Below, piece by piece: positions 9,101 to 18,100 of a stretch of 64,000 nt of DNA (position 1 is its first letter; every line of letters starts with the position of its first letter). A program made the translations under genes and the position numbers. The stretch spans positions 1 through 64,000 of the forward strand of contig CAXHCA010000007.1 in assembly GCA_964015035.1 (NCBI GenBank), in the 5' to 3' direction. The notes below the pieces were generated by a model that had not been told where the DNA came from, did not search any database, and saw nothing but the letters and a program-made list of their open reading frames with translations. This stretch comes from BQJU01 sp964015035 (lineage in GTDB: Bacteria > Bacteroidota > Bacteroidia > Chitinophagales > Saprospiraceae).

Positions 9101-9395
9101 TTGTTATCCCCGAGAAATTATCAATTCAACCTCAACTATTGAGCAAGGGCGTATTCGGGTATATCCCAATCCAGCTACTGACTATCTGACGGTTGATTTA
9201 GAAACGGCTGTAACTACTCCTGGACAGTTTAAACTGATGGACCTGAACGGTCATGTTTTGCAAAACGTTGACCTTTTTGGCGGAAGCCAGAAATTTCAGG
9301 TTGATTTGAGTAACCTGCCCGCCGGTATGTACTGGTATGAATGGTGGCCGGAAGGTGTACAGGGCGGAGCTACTGGTAAAGTGGTGAAGTTTTAA
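6180..9395 (+). CDS. Secreted reprolysin-like metalloprotease with P domain and T9SS sorting signal
   Basis: 1071 residues from the ATG at 6180; a TTG three codons earlier is less likely. Order: signal peptide (MKKTYLSVLAFMAATVLLAQ); a propeptide-like region; a metallopeptidase domain with the zinc site HEMGHQFGANHTF (HExxHxxGxxH) near residue 335 and a downstream Met-turn candidate TIMGYAG; Ig and fibronectin-like regions; a proprotein-convertase P domain (about 840-980, ending YGTDAEGTWRLLIFDSG); and a type A T9SS tail (RVYPNPATDYLTV to GKVVKF). Expected to be exported through the outer membrane and cell-attached or released, degrading extracellular protein. Members of this architecture are common in Saprospiria and Flavobacteriia. 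Substrate unknown. Confidence 0.9.
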   Translation: MKKTYLSVLAFMAATVLLAQSQANIWKDISIVPEKDNWQRLVEPNQYRSLQLDADQLTQLLNSAPTEGNEEQETILALPTPEGEMMHFRIWESPIMAPGLAVQFPQIKTYLGKGIEDPTALLRADVTQKGFHAMILGAKGTWIVDPFFREATPYYLAYAKKDLDNNEHWTCEVEDAHYRPEEINESRGDNPVGTELRTYRLAVAASGDYTNYHGGVDGAMAAIVTTMNRVNGVYERDLSVRMILVDSNHLVIFTDPDTDPYSGGNGQRMNQNQGVMDQYIGNANYDIGHIVDQSSGGIANLRSVCDFEDKAKGFTGRPDPIGDPFDIDYVAHEMGHQFGANHTFNNCGNQGPQPYEPGSATTIMGYAGLCGSNNIAPNSDDHFHVASFDEMAQFTLMGGGDNCPTKTPTNNTPPVVDAGPSGYIIPISTPFELTASAMDMEGDSLTYCWEEFDLGPSTPLGQPEGNAPAFRSFSPTPNPTRVFPRMVNILNNTTTISEVLPTYSRNMTFRVTVRDNHGFGGGVDWDKMGLSATEEAGPFRVLSQNTATTWTSGSYVVIKWDVANTDQAPVNTPEVDIFLSDEGGYNYPITLAENVANDGSEVVFIPEDISGENFRVKVKGAGNVFFDLNNAPISIQAPTAPGYALFPTNETVALCAPEVATYNFLSSAFLGFEEPVSLSVSGLPAELNVQFSSEMPTPPEAFNMVVSNTDAVASGSYDFQLTATASTGIQIVNLRLEIYSGVPEAISLIEPVAGAQNVPILVDFAWQGDVNANSYTLEIATDADFNSIFFTQSGIETTTYSLDAPLVDSTLYFWRVLGANQYCGEGIYSAAGSFTTEAIDCIVFQSEDTPLEFDQLPFIFSKIEVQENLLIRDINLRNVQGNYFPIEDLTFEVRSPNNTTITLISQICGNENSFDFNIDSEAEQEVPCPYDDGGTYRPEESLSSLYGTDAEGTWRLLIFDSGTNGQLDHWELEICYPREIINSTSTIEQGRIRVYPNPATDYLTVDLETAVTTPGQFKLMDLNGHVLQNVDLFGGSQKFQVDLSNLPAGMYWYEWWPEGVQGGATGKVVKF

Positions 9396-9557
9396 GCATA
9401 TATTTGGAGCGGATTCTATTTAAAAATCAGTAGATTAGGGTTTTGGCGAAGAGGCCAAATATGAGTCTCGGCTGAGCCGAGATGAATATATTAGCTCAAC
9501 GCCAGGTTCCTAATATGTTGGTTTTCAGTGGGAGCAAGCTCCAAACAAGCACTAAGA
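9396..9557. repeat. Copy of the dispersed TGTTTGGAG intergenic element
   Basis: The left end (TTTGGAGC at 9403-9410) and right end (GCTCCAAACAAGC at 9538-9550) are inverted. The right end shares 19 bp, TCTTAGTGCTTGTTTGGAG on the minus strand, with the left end of the copy at 28459-28477. The interior carries a palindrome CTCGGCTGAGCCGAG at about 9467-9481. It begins directly at the stop codon of the metalloprotease gene. The interior differs from the 28 kb copy. Confidence 0.6.
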
Positions 9558-9570
9558 TAGAACTGAATAT

Positions 9571-9617
9571 AAAAAAAGGGTGGAAAAACGTGCTCTAAGC
9601 CTTTTCCACCCTTTTTT
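9571..9617. terminator. Bidirectional terminator
   Basis: A run of A, the stem GGGTGGAAAA/TTTTCCACCC and a run of six T form a symmetric rho-independent terminator. It can end the metalloprotease transcript and, on the other strand, the thiolase transcript. From here to 9816 (about 200 bp) I see only a small hairpin (GCCCTG/CAGGGC near 9636-9652) and no gene. Confidence 0.8.
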
Positions 9618-9816
9618 ATTTGGTTGAGAAGAGCCCTGGTGATCAGGGCGAAATTTATTTCATGCTATTCCGTATAACTCCTCCATGCACTGCCTGTTAC
9701 ATACATACATAATAGCAAAGACTTCTATAAACCAGATTTACCCCAATCCGGGTTCGCGCACTAACCTGGTGGCAAAATACCTCGCCTGAAACAGACAACT
9801 TATTCTTTGTCTAATC

Positions 9817-10989
9817 TCAATTGAGCAATTCGTAGATCCCGGCAATACCTTGACCGCCACCTACGCATGCCGTCACCATGCCATATTTTTGACCGCGACG
9901 ACGCATTTCGCTAAAGAGCTGAGTAGACAATTTAGCACCGGTACAACCCAGTGGGTGGCCCAATGCAATAGCGCCTCCATTCACATTGACAATATCAGGA
10001 TCGAGACCCGCTTCCTGGATCACGGCAAGGGATTGGGCGGCAAAGGCTTCGTTCAATTCAATTTGCTGGATATCCGCCAGTTTCAGGTTAGCTTGCTGCA
10101 GAGCCTTAGGAATAGCCGCGCAAGGCCCGATTCCCATATATAAGGGATCGACTCCAGCTACCGAACAGGAAACTAATCTCGCAATCGGTTGTAAATTAAG
10201 TTTTTTGACCATTTCCTCGCTAACCACTAAAGTAAATGCAGCGCCGTCAGAGGTTTGTGAGGAATTCCCCGCCGTGACCACGCCCCCCTGTGCGAAAACA
10301 GGCCGTAATCTCGCCAGTGCTTCTACCGTAGTATCTCTGCGAACTCCTTCATCCATATCGACGATATGTTGGCTTTGCACTCGCTTATTATTTTTTACAA
10401 AGACATCCTCTACCGTCACAGGAACGATCTGGTCATTAAATTTCCCTTCATCGATTGCTTTTGCCGCCTTCTGATGGGAGTTGTAGGCAAATTCATCCGC
10501 CTTTTCCCGGCTGATGTTGTATTTCTTAGCTACCGCTTCTGCGGTGATTCCCATACTTACGAGGTAATTAGGGGTCTCACTGGCCACCTGATAACTTGGT
10601 GCCATTTTATAACCCGTCATTGGAATCATACTCATATTCTCCGTTCCACCGGCAATATACATGTGGCCCATACCGGCCTTGATCTTGGCTACAGCGATAG
10701 AAATGGTTTCCAAGCCAGAAGCACAGTAGCGATTGACGGTCATACCTGGAACAGATTTGCCCAAGGCCCTTACGGAAATTTGGCGGCCGATCTGAAAACC
10801 TTGCTCCCCCTCAGGATTGGCACAGCCCACGATCACATCATCAATCAAATTGGGATCGACGTTTGGCGTTTGCTCCATCATAAATTTGACCACATCAACA
10901 GCGAGGTCATCAGAACGATAATTGCGGAATCCACCACGCTTGGCTTTGCCAACGGCGGAACGATATGCTTTTACGATATATGCGTCCAT
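9817..10989 (-). CDS. fadA: Acetyl-CoA C-acyltransferase (thiolase)
   Basis: 390 residues, the standard thiolase length. It cleaves 3-ketoacyl-CoA with CoA to acetyl-CoA and a shortened acyl-CoA, the last step of beta-oxidation. The nucleophilic cysteine lies in VNRYCASGLETI (about residue 90), the catalytic His in GGAIALGHPLGCTGA and the second Cys in VTACVGGGQG. It follows the FadN-type gene on the same strand with a 59 bp gap, so the two are probably one operon, with the thiolase downstream. A role in acetoacetyl-CoA synthesis is the alternative, but the operon partner favours fatty-acid breakdown. Confidence 0.93.
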   Translation of the reverse strand: MDAYIVKAYRSAVGKAKRGGFRNYRSDDLAVDVVKFMMEQTPNVDPNLIDDVIVGCANPEGEQGFQIGRQISVRALGKSVPGMTVNRYCASGLETISIAVAKIKAGMGHMYIAGGTENMSMIPMTGYKMAPSYQVASETPNYLVSMGITAEAVAKKYNISREKADEFAYNSHQKAAKAIDEGKFNDQIVPVTVEDVFVKNNKRVQSQHIVDMDEGVRRDTTVEALARLRPVFAQGGVVTAGNSSQTSDGAAFTLVVSEEMVKKLNLQPIARLVSCSVAGVDPLYMGIGPCAAIPKALQQANLKLADIQQIELNEAFAAQSLAVIQEAGLDPDIVNVNGGAIALGHPLGCTGAKLSTQLFSEMRRRGQKYGMVTACVGGGQGIAGIYELLN

Positions 10990-11048
10990 TATTTTTAATT
11001 TATTAGCTGATAAATAGTTGAAGGTTTGATTTGGAACCTCCCAAGGGA

Positions 11049-13442
11049 TTAATTGCGCAACGGCTTATTGGTTTGCAACATGTGTTGGATGCGCTCCAGT
11101 GTTTTCTGCTCTCCGGCTAAACTCAGGAAAGCTTCCCGTTCTACATCCAATAAATATTGCTCGGAAACTTTTTGTGTTCCTGTCAAATCACCGCCACAAA
11201 GTACAAATGCCACTTTTTTGGCAATCTTGATGTCGTGTTCGGAAGCATAATTGCCAAGTTTTAGCTCGTTAGCAGCGATATAAAGTGCGGCTAGCCCTGT
11301 TCTACCCAATACAGTAATGTCCTCCCGTTGAATGGGTTGGGTGTAATTATGAGCTAATTCCAGTACTTTCTTTTTGGCTTCCGCAATGTTTCTATCGCGG
11401 TTCAAAACCACCTTGTCACGACCTGGTAGCAGGTATCCGTAATTGAACGCTTCCTGGGCAGAGGTGGCGACTGAAGCCATCGCAATGGTCTTGAATTTTT
11501 CGATCAAAGTTGGAATTTGGATGTCCCCCTCAAAGAATTGATCAGAAGCCCTTAAGGCAAATTCTTTGGTTCCACCACCACCGGGAATAACGCCGATGCC
11601 CACTTCCACCAGACCGATGTATGATTCAGCAGCACACATGGCGGCGTCGCAGTGCATGAGGGTTTCACAACCTCCTCCAAAAACATAACCTTGTGTGGCT
11701 GCTACCACCGGGATGGCGGAGTAACGACAGCGCATGGTGGTTTGCTGGAATAGGTTTACGGCAAAGTTCAATTGTTCAAAATCTCCCTGATAAGCCAATT
11801 GCGCAATCATCATCAAGTTGGCACCCACCGAAAAATTGGTTGCGTTGTTTCCGATGACCAAGCCATTCCAGTTGCCTTCTTCGGCCAGGCGAATCGATTC
11901 GTTCATGCCATTTAACACGCCTTCTCCGATAGCATTGTGCGGACTGGTAAATTCCAGACACAAGACTCCCTCTCCTATGTCGTGCAAGGTCACTTCGGCA
12001 TTCTTAAAAACAGGAGATTGATCACGGTAGTTGTCCAAAATGATGAAGGACTCCGTACCAGGGATTGTCTTATAACTCTTGCTTTCAATGTCGTAATATT
12101 TACGAACGCCTCCTTCTCTTTTATAAAACGAATTTTTGCCCTCTTTCACCATCTGCTTGACCCAATCGGCAATCTGTTCTCCGCGGGCTTCCGCTTCTTC
12201 GATTCCCGTTTTGATCCCGATGGCATCCCAATATTCAAAAGGGCCCATTTCCCAGGCATAACCGGCCTTCATGGCATCGTCAATGCTATAGAGATGATCG
12301 GTGATTTCCGGGATGCGGTTGGAAACGTAGGCGAATAAGCCGAGCAATGATTTGCGGATGAGTTTACCACCCAAATCTTCCGCTTTGAATAAAGCCTGAA
12401 TTCTCTTTTTGAGGTTGTCGACCTGTTTGGCCGTTTTCAGGCTCGGCAGATCCGACTTTTGGGTAGGTTCGTACGCCAACGTTTCCAGATTGAGAGCCAG
12501 AATGACGGGACGTCCGTTAGCGTCTCTTTCTTTAGTCTTTTTGTAAAAACCCTGGCCGGTCTTATTGCCTAGGTATTTGTTGTCCAGCAGGAACTGTAAG
12601 TATTTGGGCACTTCAAATGTAGCGGCTTGCTCATCATCCGGACAATTTTCCTTGATGCCCTGTATGACTTTAGCGGCGGTATCGTGTCCAACTAAATCTC
12701 CCAAGCGGAAGGTGCCCGTTTTGGGACGACCTAGCGCGGGGCCAGTTAATTTATCAACATCCTCAATGCGCAGGCCCAATTCTTCTGTCAGTTGGTAGAT
12801 TTTGGCCATGGCATACACCCCAATTCGGTTACCGATAAAAGCGGGCGTGTCTTTACAAAGCACGGTTTGTTTACCCAGATAAACATCGCCGTAGTGCATG
12901 AAGAAATCAATAACTTCCTGCTTGGTTTTAGCTGTAGGTATGATCTCCAAAAGCCGGAGGTATCGTGGCGGATTAAAGAAGTGAGTGCCACAAAAGTGGG
13001 CTTGGAAATCGTCACTCCGTCCATCTAGCATCAAATGGATGGGAATACCGGAAGTGTTAGAACTGACGAGGGTGCCCTTTTTGCGGAATTGGTCTACTTT
13101 TTCAAAAACTTGTTTTTTGATGTCAAGCCTTTCTATTACAACCTCCAGAACCCAGTCACAATCAGCGATTTTTGGAAAATCGTCATCGAAATTTCCTGTT
13201 TGAATGCGGGAAGCAAAAGCTTTATCGTAAAGGGGGGCGGGTTTAGACTTCAAAGCTGTTTTTAAAGCCTCATTTACAATCCGGTTACGGGCAGCAGGAA
13301 TTTTCTTTTCTTCGTCCGTTAGGTCAAAGGGGACAATGTCGAGCATCAGCACTTCGAGTCCAATATTGGCAAAATGGCATGCCAGCCCTGAACCCATTAC
13401 GCCGGAACCCAGTACTGCTATTTTTTTGATTCTTCTACTCAT
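11049..13442 (-). CDS. fadN: 3-hydroxyacyl-CoA dehydrogenase / enoyl-CoA hydratase, FadN type
   Basis: 797 residues combining two beta-oxidation steps. The N-terminal half is the NAD-dependent 3-hydroxyacyl-CoA dehydrogenase (GSGVMGSGLACHFANIG at the start; helical C-terminal parts after about residue 190). The C-terminal crotonase domain begins near residue 490 and contains GNNATNFSVGANL and the oxyanion and catalytic region GGGCETLMHCDAAMCAAESYIGLVEVGIGVIPGGGG. This order (dehydrogenase first) is that of Bacillus FadN, not E. coli FadB. Together with the downstream thiolase it can run the last three steps of beta-oxidation. A palindromic operator overlaps its predicted transcription start. 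Confidence 0.93.
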   Translation of the reverse strand: MSRRIKKIAVLGSGVMGSGLACHFANIGLEVLMLDIVPFDLTDEEKKIPAARNRIVNEALKTALKSKPAPLYDKAFASRIQTGNFDDDFPKIADCDWVLEVVIERLDIKKQVFEKVDQFRKKGTLVSSNTSGIPIHLMLDGRSDDFQAHFCGTHFFNPPRYLRLLEIIPTAKTKQEVIDFFMHYGDVYLGKQTVLCKDTPAFIGNRIGVYAMAKIYQLTEELGLRIEDVDKLTGPALGRPKTGTFRLGDLVGHDTAAKVIQGIKENCPDDEQAATFEVPKYLQFLLDNKYLGNKTGQGFYKKTKERDANGRPVILALNLETLAYEPTQKSDLPSLKTAKQVDNLKKRIQALFKAEDLGGKLIRKSLLGLFAYVSNRIPEITDHLYSIDDAMKAGYAWEMGPFEYWDAIGIKTGIEEAEARGEQIADWVKQMVKEGKNSFYKREGGVRKYYDIESKSYKTIPGTESFIILDNYRDQSPVFKNAEVTLHDIGEGVLCLEFTSPHNAIGEGVLNGMNESIRLAEEGNWNGLVIGNNATNFSVGANLMMIAQLAYQGDFEQLNFAVNLFQQTTMRCRYSAIPVVAATQGYVFGGGCETLMHCDAAMCAAESYIGLVEVGIGVIPGGGGTKEFALRASDQFFEGDIQIPTLIEKFKTIAMASVATSAQEAFNYGYLLPGRDKVVLNRDRNIAEAKKKVLELAHNYTQPIQREDITVLGRTGLAALYIAANELKLGNYASEHDIKIAKKVAFVLCGGDLTGTQKVSEQYLLDVEREAFLSLAGEQKTLERIQHMLQTNKPLRN

Positions 13443-13543
13443 TGGTTAGAATAGGATTTGATTGATTATTAGAAGGATGTTTCACACAAAACGTCGTGTT
13501 GGTCTAATCAAAACACATTTAACTAAACTAAGTTTGACGATGT

Positions 13544-13561
13544 TTAGCGAAAATTCGCTAA
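13544..13561. promoter_or_regulatory. Palindromic operator at the fadN promoter
   Basis: TTAGCGAA and TTCGCTAA are separated by AA, a perfect 8-2-8 inverted repeat. It lies just downstream of a minus-strand -7 element (TAGTTTTG, 13567-13574), so it covers the predicted start site of fadN, the usual place for a repressor. The half-site is close to the pckA palindrome (TTAGAGAA), but the spacer is 2 rather than 3 bases. Confidence 0.65.
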
Positions 13562-13566
13562 CTGGA

Positions 13567-13574
13567 CAAAACTA
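13567..13574 (-). promoter_or_regulatory. fadN promoter, -7 element
   Basis: TAGTTTTG on the minus strand fits TAnnTTTG. The predicted start falls near 13560, inside the palindrome, and gives a leader of about 118 nt. Confidence 0.5.
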
Positions 13575-13660
13575 CAAAATTTGTGGAAGTATTGCTGCTT
13601 CCTCGACAGCAAAATATAAAATCAAAATTCATTTTGAATGGGTTCGGTTTCGGAATTGGT

Positions 13661-14461
13661 TTAGCCCCCCAATTCTTTGGCTCTTTTGAGTGCGGCTTCT
13701 GCGCCCGCGACAATCTTTGCATCCAGCAAATCACCTTCATAGGAGTGGAGCGCTGCTTCGGTAGTTCCTCCTTTGGAACAAACCCTTTTGATCCATTCTT
13801 CCAGGGAGAAATCTGTAGCATTATACAACTCGATGGCCCCTAAGAAAGTCTGCCGAACCAAGAGCTCTGATTCAGAGTAAGAAAAACCCATATTTTGGGC
13901 AGCTTTTAACATAGCATTCATAAAATACCACACATAGGCGGGGCCACTACCACTGACTGCTGTTGCGGCATCGATAGCGGATTCTGCTTCTACATACACG
14001 GTTTTTCCCGTGGTATTTAGGAGGTTTTGTACAGTGACCAATTCAATGCGGGTAACTTCTTCAGATGAAGTAAATGCGGTCATGCCCATTCCGATTTGGG
14101 CAGGCAAATTGGGCATAGCCCGGATCACTTTTTGAGCACCCAACGCGTCAGAAATGGTTTTGATTGTGACCCCTGCCATGATGGATAAGAATACTTGTTG
14201 TTCATCGACCTTGGGCCTTATACTTTCAAAAAGCATTGGGGCATCCTGTGGTTTTACGGCCAATATGATAAGATCCGCACCGGGCACACAGTCATCCGGT
14301 TCCCCGTAAACAGTGCCAATGTCTTTAGTCGCAAGTTCTGTGGCTTTTTCAGGGGAGCGTTCCAGAATCATCATGTCTTGTTGAGTCGTAATATGTGATC
14401 TCAGGAAACTTTGGGCATAGGTCATTCCCATATTTCCACCACCAATGATCAGTATCTTCAT
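13661..14461 (-). CDS. proC: Pyrroline-5-carboxylate reductase
   Basis: 266 residues when started at the ATG at 14461, where the Rossmann motif begins at once (MKILIIGGGNMGMTYAQSF). A longer frame to 14533 adds 24 residues without family similarity. It reduces pyrroline-5-carboxylate to proline with NAD(P)H. The C-terminal dimer and substrate region SGSGPAYVWYFMNAML and the end GGTTEAALHSYE are present. It stands upstream of fadN on the same strand, but the 218 bp gap with its own promoter makes co-transcription unlikely. Confidence 0.94.
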   Translation of the reverse strand: MKILIIGGGNMGMTYAQSFLRSHITTQQDMMILERSPEKATELATKDIGTVYGEPDDCVPGADLIILAVKPQDAPMLFESIRPKVDEQQVFLSIMAGVTIKTISDALGAQKVIRAMPNLPAQIGMGMTAFTSSEEVTRIELVTVQNLLNTTGKTVYVEAESAIDAATAVSGSGPAYVWYFMNAMLKAAQNMGFSYSESELLVRQTFLGAIELYNATDFSLEEWIKRVCSKGGTTEAALHSYEGDLLDAKIVAGAEAALKRAKELGG

Positions 14462-14592
14462 CTTTATGTTTTTATCGGCGAAAGATAGGATATTCTCCTT
14501 AAGAATAGAAGGCAAGGAGGTAGATCCTGTCAATGTCTGGGAATTGATTTGTAGAGGATGGAGGTATTGGTGCTAATTCAATAGGCTAGATA

Positions 14593-14623
14593 TTGGTACA
14601 ATTGCGCTTAAGAATTATCTTTG
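14593..14623 (+). promoter_or_regulatory. Promoter of the marR gene (near-leaderless)
   Basis: TTG at 14593-14595, 20 bases, TATCTTTG at 14616-14623. The predicted start is at or next to the ATG at 14630, so the mRNA is probably leaderless or nearly so. Confidence 0.65.
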
Positions 14624-14629
14624 TTGCCT

Positions 14630-15082
14630 ATGAATATAGAACAGGCGATTAACCAGAAGAAGTTTAGGAACGAACATCACAAAGCACACATCAACGTCAT
14701 CTACACAGCTACCTGGTTACACCAGCAAACGACCAGAGCCCTGAAACCATTTAACATCTCCTGGCAGCAATTCAATATTCTCCGTATTTTGCGTGGTATG
14801 CATCCTGAACCAGCGACGGTTAAGGTCCTTACGGAAAGAATGATTGATAAAATGTCTAATGCCTCTCGATTGGTGGAAAAACTAAAGCAAAAAGGGTTTG
14901 TAGAGCGACAAGCTTGTGATGATGACCGAAGGCGTGTGGATATCCTCATAACCCCTCAAGGACTTGACATTTTGGAAAAAGCGAGTTTGAAAGTAGAAGA
15001 GATGATCGATCAATCCAAGCAAAAAATCACGGCAGAGGAAGCCCTCCTCCTCAGCGAATTATTAGATAGGCTCCGAAATTGA
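14630..15082 (+). CDS. MarR-family transcriptional regulator
   Basis: 150 residues from the ATG at 14630; an upstream TTG reading lies inside the promoter and is rejected. A winged-helix protein: the recognition region is VKVLTERMIDKMSNASRLVEKLKQKGFVER (about residues 63-92) and the wing is CDDDRRRVDILITPQG. MarR proteins bind short palindromes as dimers and usually respond to small aromatic or oxidant ligands. No obvious target is adjacent: it diverges from proC (about 170 bp) and is followed by a histidine kinase gene after 52 bp. Ligand and regulon unknown. Confidence 0.88.
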   Translation: MNIEQAINQKKFRNEHHKAHINVIYTATWLHQQTTRALKPFNISWQQFNILRILRGMHPEPATVKVLTERMIDKMSNASRLVEKLKQKGFVERQACDDDRRRVDILITPQGLDILEKASLKVEEMIDQSKQKITAEEALLLSELLDRLRN

Positions 15083-15134
15083 GCAGAACTAGAGACGATA
15101 GGTTAACGGTCTTTTATCATTAACAATACATTTT

Positions 15135-18100
15135 TTGACTACTTCCTGCAAAATATTACTAGAAATAACCCTGTCGTTATTGTCAATCTGGCTTTTGGCC
15201 TGTATGGTCAATCCAACTGCTTTGCAGGGGCAGTACAATCCGTTACAATTCACCCACTTAACACTAGATAATGGATTGCCATCAATGAAGGTTTACGATC
15301 TGGCTCAAGATAAGCAAGGATTTATCTGGATTGCGACCGAGGCTGGGATTGCTAGGTTTGATGGCTACGAATTTCAAAATTATACCTCTATAGATGGTTT
15401 GCCAAATAATGAAGTCGTTAATATTTACCCCGATTCAAAGGGGCGTATCTGGTTGGGGGGATTAGGTGCATTATGTTATTATGATGGAAAGGATTTTCAC
15501 AAACTTGTCAATGAGATATCCTCTTACAATTTTTTAGGGCTAAGCATTCGTGAGACTTCTCATGGGGATTTTTGGGCGGCTTGGAATGGCAACCTCATAC
15601 ATATTGGCCAAAATTTGTCTTTATTGCCACACCAATGGGAAGATGAATTTAAAACCCACGGCTCATTGAGTATTGTTGATTTGGTTCACGACTCATTATG
15701 GATTCGGTATAGAGGCGAAATATTTGTACTGGATACACAGCGAGAAACACTGGAGCAAATACCCCTAAAGCATCCTGCTCCGGTTGACAAGTTTTCTTTT
15801 TTTGCTGATTTGTATTGTAATCGGCTGTATTATAGTAGCGAAGAGGGGATTGTTGTTCGGGATTTGGCAACGAAAATTGAGAAAGTTGTACTTCCCGAAA
15901 AGCGGCAATTTCGCAGTTTGAAAATACACCAAGGTTATCTGTGGATCTCCACCTTTGGTATTGGCATAGAAAAGATTTTAATCAATCCAGATGGAACCTT
16001 AGCCAATGAAAGGGTTAAGATTATAGGGGATCAAAACACTCGGGAAATGTTTTGGGATCAAGAGGGGAATATTTGGATACCTTCTCTAGGAAACGGGATC
16101 TTTTTTTATCCTTCGGCGGCAGAGAAGATGCAAATTTTCACAGTCGAAGAAGGCATGAAATCTTCTAAAGTTGAATCAATACTTTGTCAAGGAGATTCCT
16201 TGTGGATAGGAAACGATTTAAGTGGAATTTCACTGATCCAAAATGGATTTATTGAATCATTTCCGGTGTATAATTTGAGGCCGAGACCATTGAACCGGGT
16301 TTTGAAAATTGGCTTATTGCCCTCTGGCGCCCTCCTTTTGGCTACAGATTTGGGGTTAATTCGATGGACACCGACAAAATCACAAACGCTTTTTGACACT
16401 TCTGGAAAGTCATTTTATTTAAGTGATGACAACCAGTTGGCCTTTACTACCTATCATGGAGCTTACCTGACACAAATTAGTTTCCTGGATCGGGATGGAA
16501 TAACCTTTGGTGCGCCCAATTGTGTGGCAGGGGTAGAGCAATTATATGAAGATCGGGCTTATGGTATCATCATTGATCATCAAGGAGATGTCTGGTTGGG
16601 GTCTACCAATCGAGGATTAATACAAATTCATGAAGGCAAAAAGATTTTCTGGGACGAAAAATCACCAATTTTCTCCGGGGTGATTAAAGAGATGCTGCTT
16701 TTGCCAGATAGTTCGTTGGTCCTGGCTACAAATGGCAACGGTGTCATCTTTGTCAAGGATAGCGCCTATTTTCAGCTAACTACTAAAAATGGCCTTCCCA
16801 GCAATGTTTGTAATGATTTATCCATGGACGAAGGATGGCTTTGGATTAGTCACAACAGGGGAATATCAGGCATCCATTCCCCGCGGTTTAGTCACCAGTC
16901 ACCGGATATAGAGGTGTATACTAAAAAAGACGGATTGATTACCAATGAAATTGAGGCGATTGCTACTTGTGGCGAAGATATAATTATTGGATCTCACCAG
17001 GGCGTTTTAATTGTCAATAAAAGCGATTTAACGGAGCGAAGTACGATGCCTACTTTACAGTTTACTGATTATTGGGTGAATGGAGAGCGTATAGCGCCAA
17101 AAGAGCTTCTTGATCTTGCTCCGGAAGAAAACAATTTGCGCTTTAAATTTTCTGGATTATCCTTCAGTAATCAACAAAACATCCAATATCAATATCGATT
17201 AGTGGGTGGTACTGATCAGTGGCAGAATACAAGGACAAGAGAGATACAATTGAGCAATATATCACCTGGTAAATACACTTTGGAACTTAGAATTGTACAA
17301 GAGGGAATATTGGGAGAAACGCAACGCATTCCCTTTTATATTCGTAGTCATTTTTACGAAACTGGGTGGTTTCAATTATTAATGGGTGGCTTCATCTTTA
17401 TGATGGCAGGGATTGGGATTTTTTCTCTATACATGGCTAAGCAGCGACGAGAGTTAGAGCGGATCGTTAAGAAAAAAACGGCTACTTTAAATGAAAAGCT
17501 GTTGGACTTGGCGGCAGTCAACCAACAATTGGAATTTTCCAATAGAGAATTGGAGCAGTTTGCCCATGTTGCTTCTCACGATCTCAAGGCACCCCTGCGC
17601 AATGTTTCTTCATTCATTCAGATTTTGGAGGCCACCGCTGGGAATAAATTAAACGATAAAGAACGAGAATTTTTGAGGTACGCGATTAAGGGGTCCCGGC
17701 GAATGAATGAAATTATTAATGATTTATTGGAATTAGCGAAGGTGGATCGCATGGGAGAAGAGCGGCAACGGATCGATTTTAAAAAGGTTATTATAGAAAC
17801 CCTTGATTTGTTGAAGTTGGAGATTGAGCAGAAGGGGGCACAAATTGAGATTGAGGGGGAATTCCCCAAATTGTTGTTTAACAAAACCAATGCTCGTCGG
17901 GTTTTTGAAAATCTGATTTCTAATGCATTGAAATACCAAGGAGAAAACCAACCCAAGATCAACATTGGCTGCCGCAGGAAAAACAATATGTGGCTTTTTT
18001 TCGTGCAGGATAACGGCATCGGTATTGACCCAAAGTACCAACAAAAAGTATTTCAATTATTTCAACGCCTGCATAGTGAGAATGCTTACAGTGGAACGGG

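Noticed and set aside
13558..13821. Small frames on both strands between fadN and proC
   Set aside because: They overlap the end of proC or the operator region and show no protein-like pattern.
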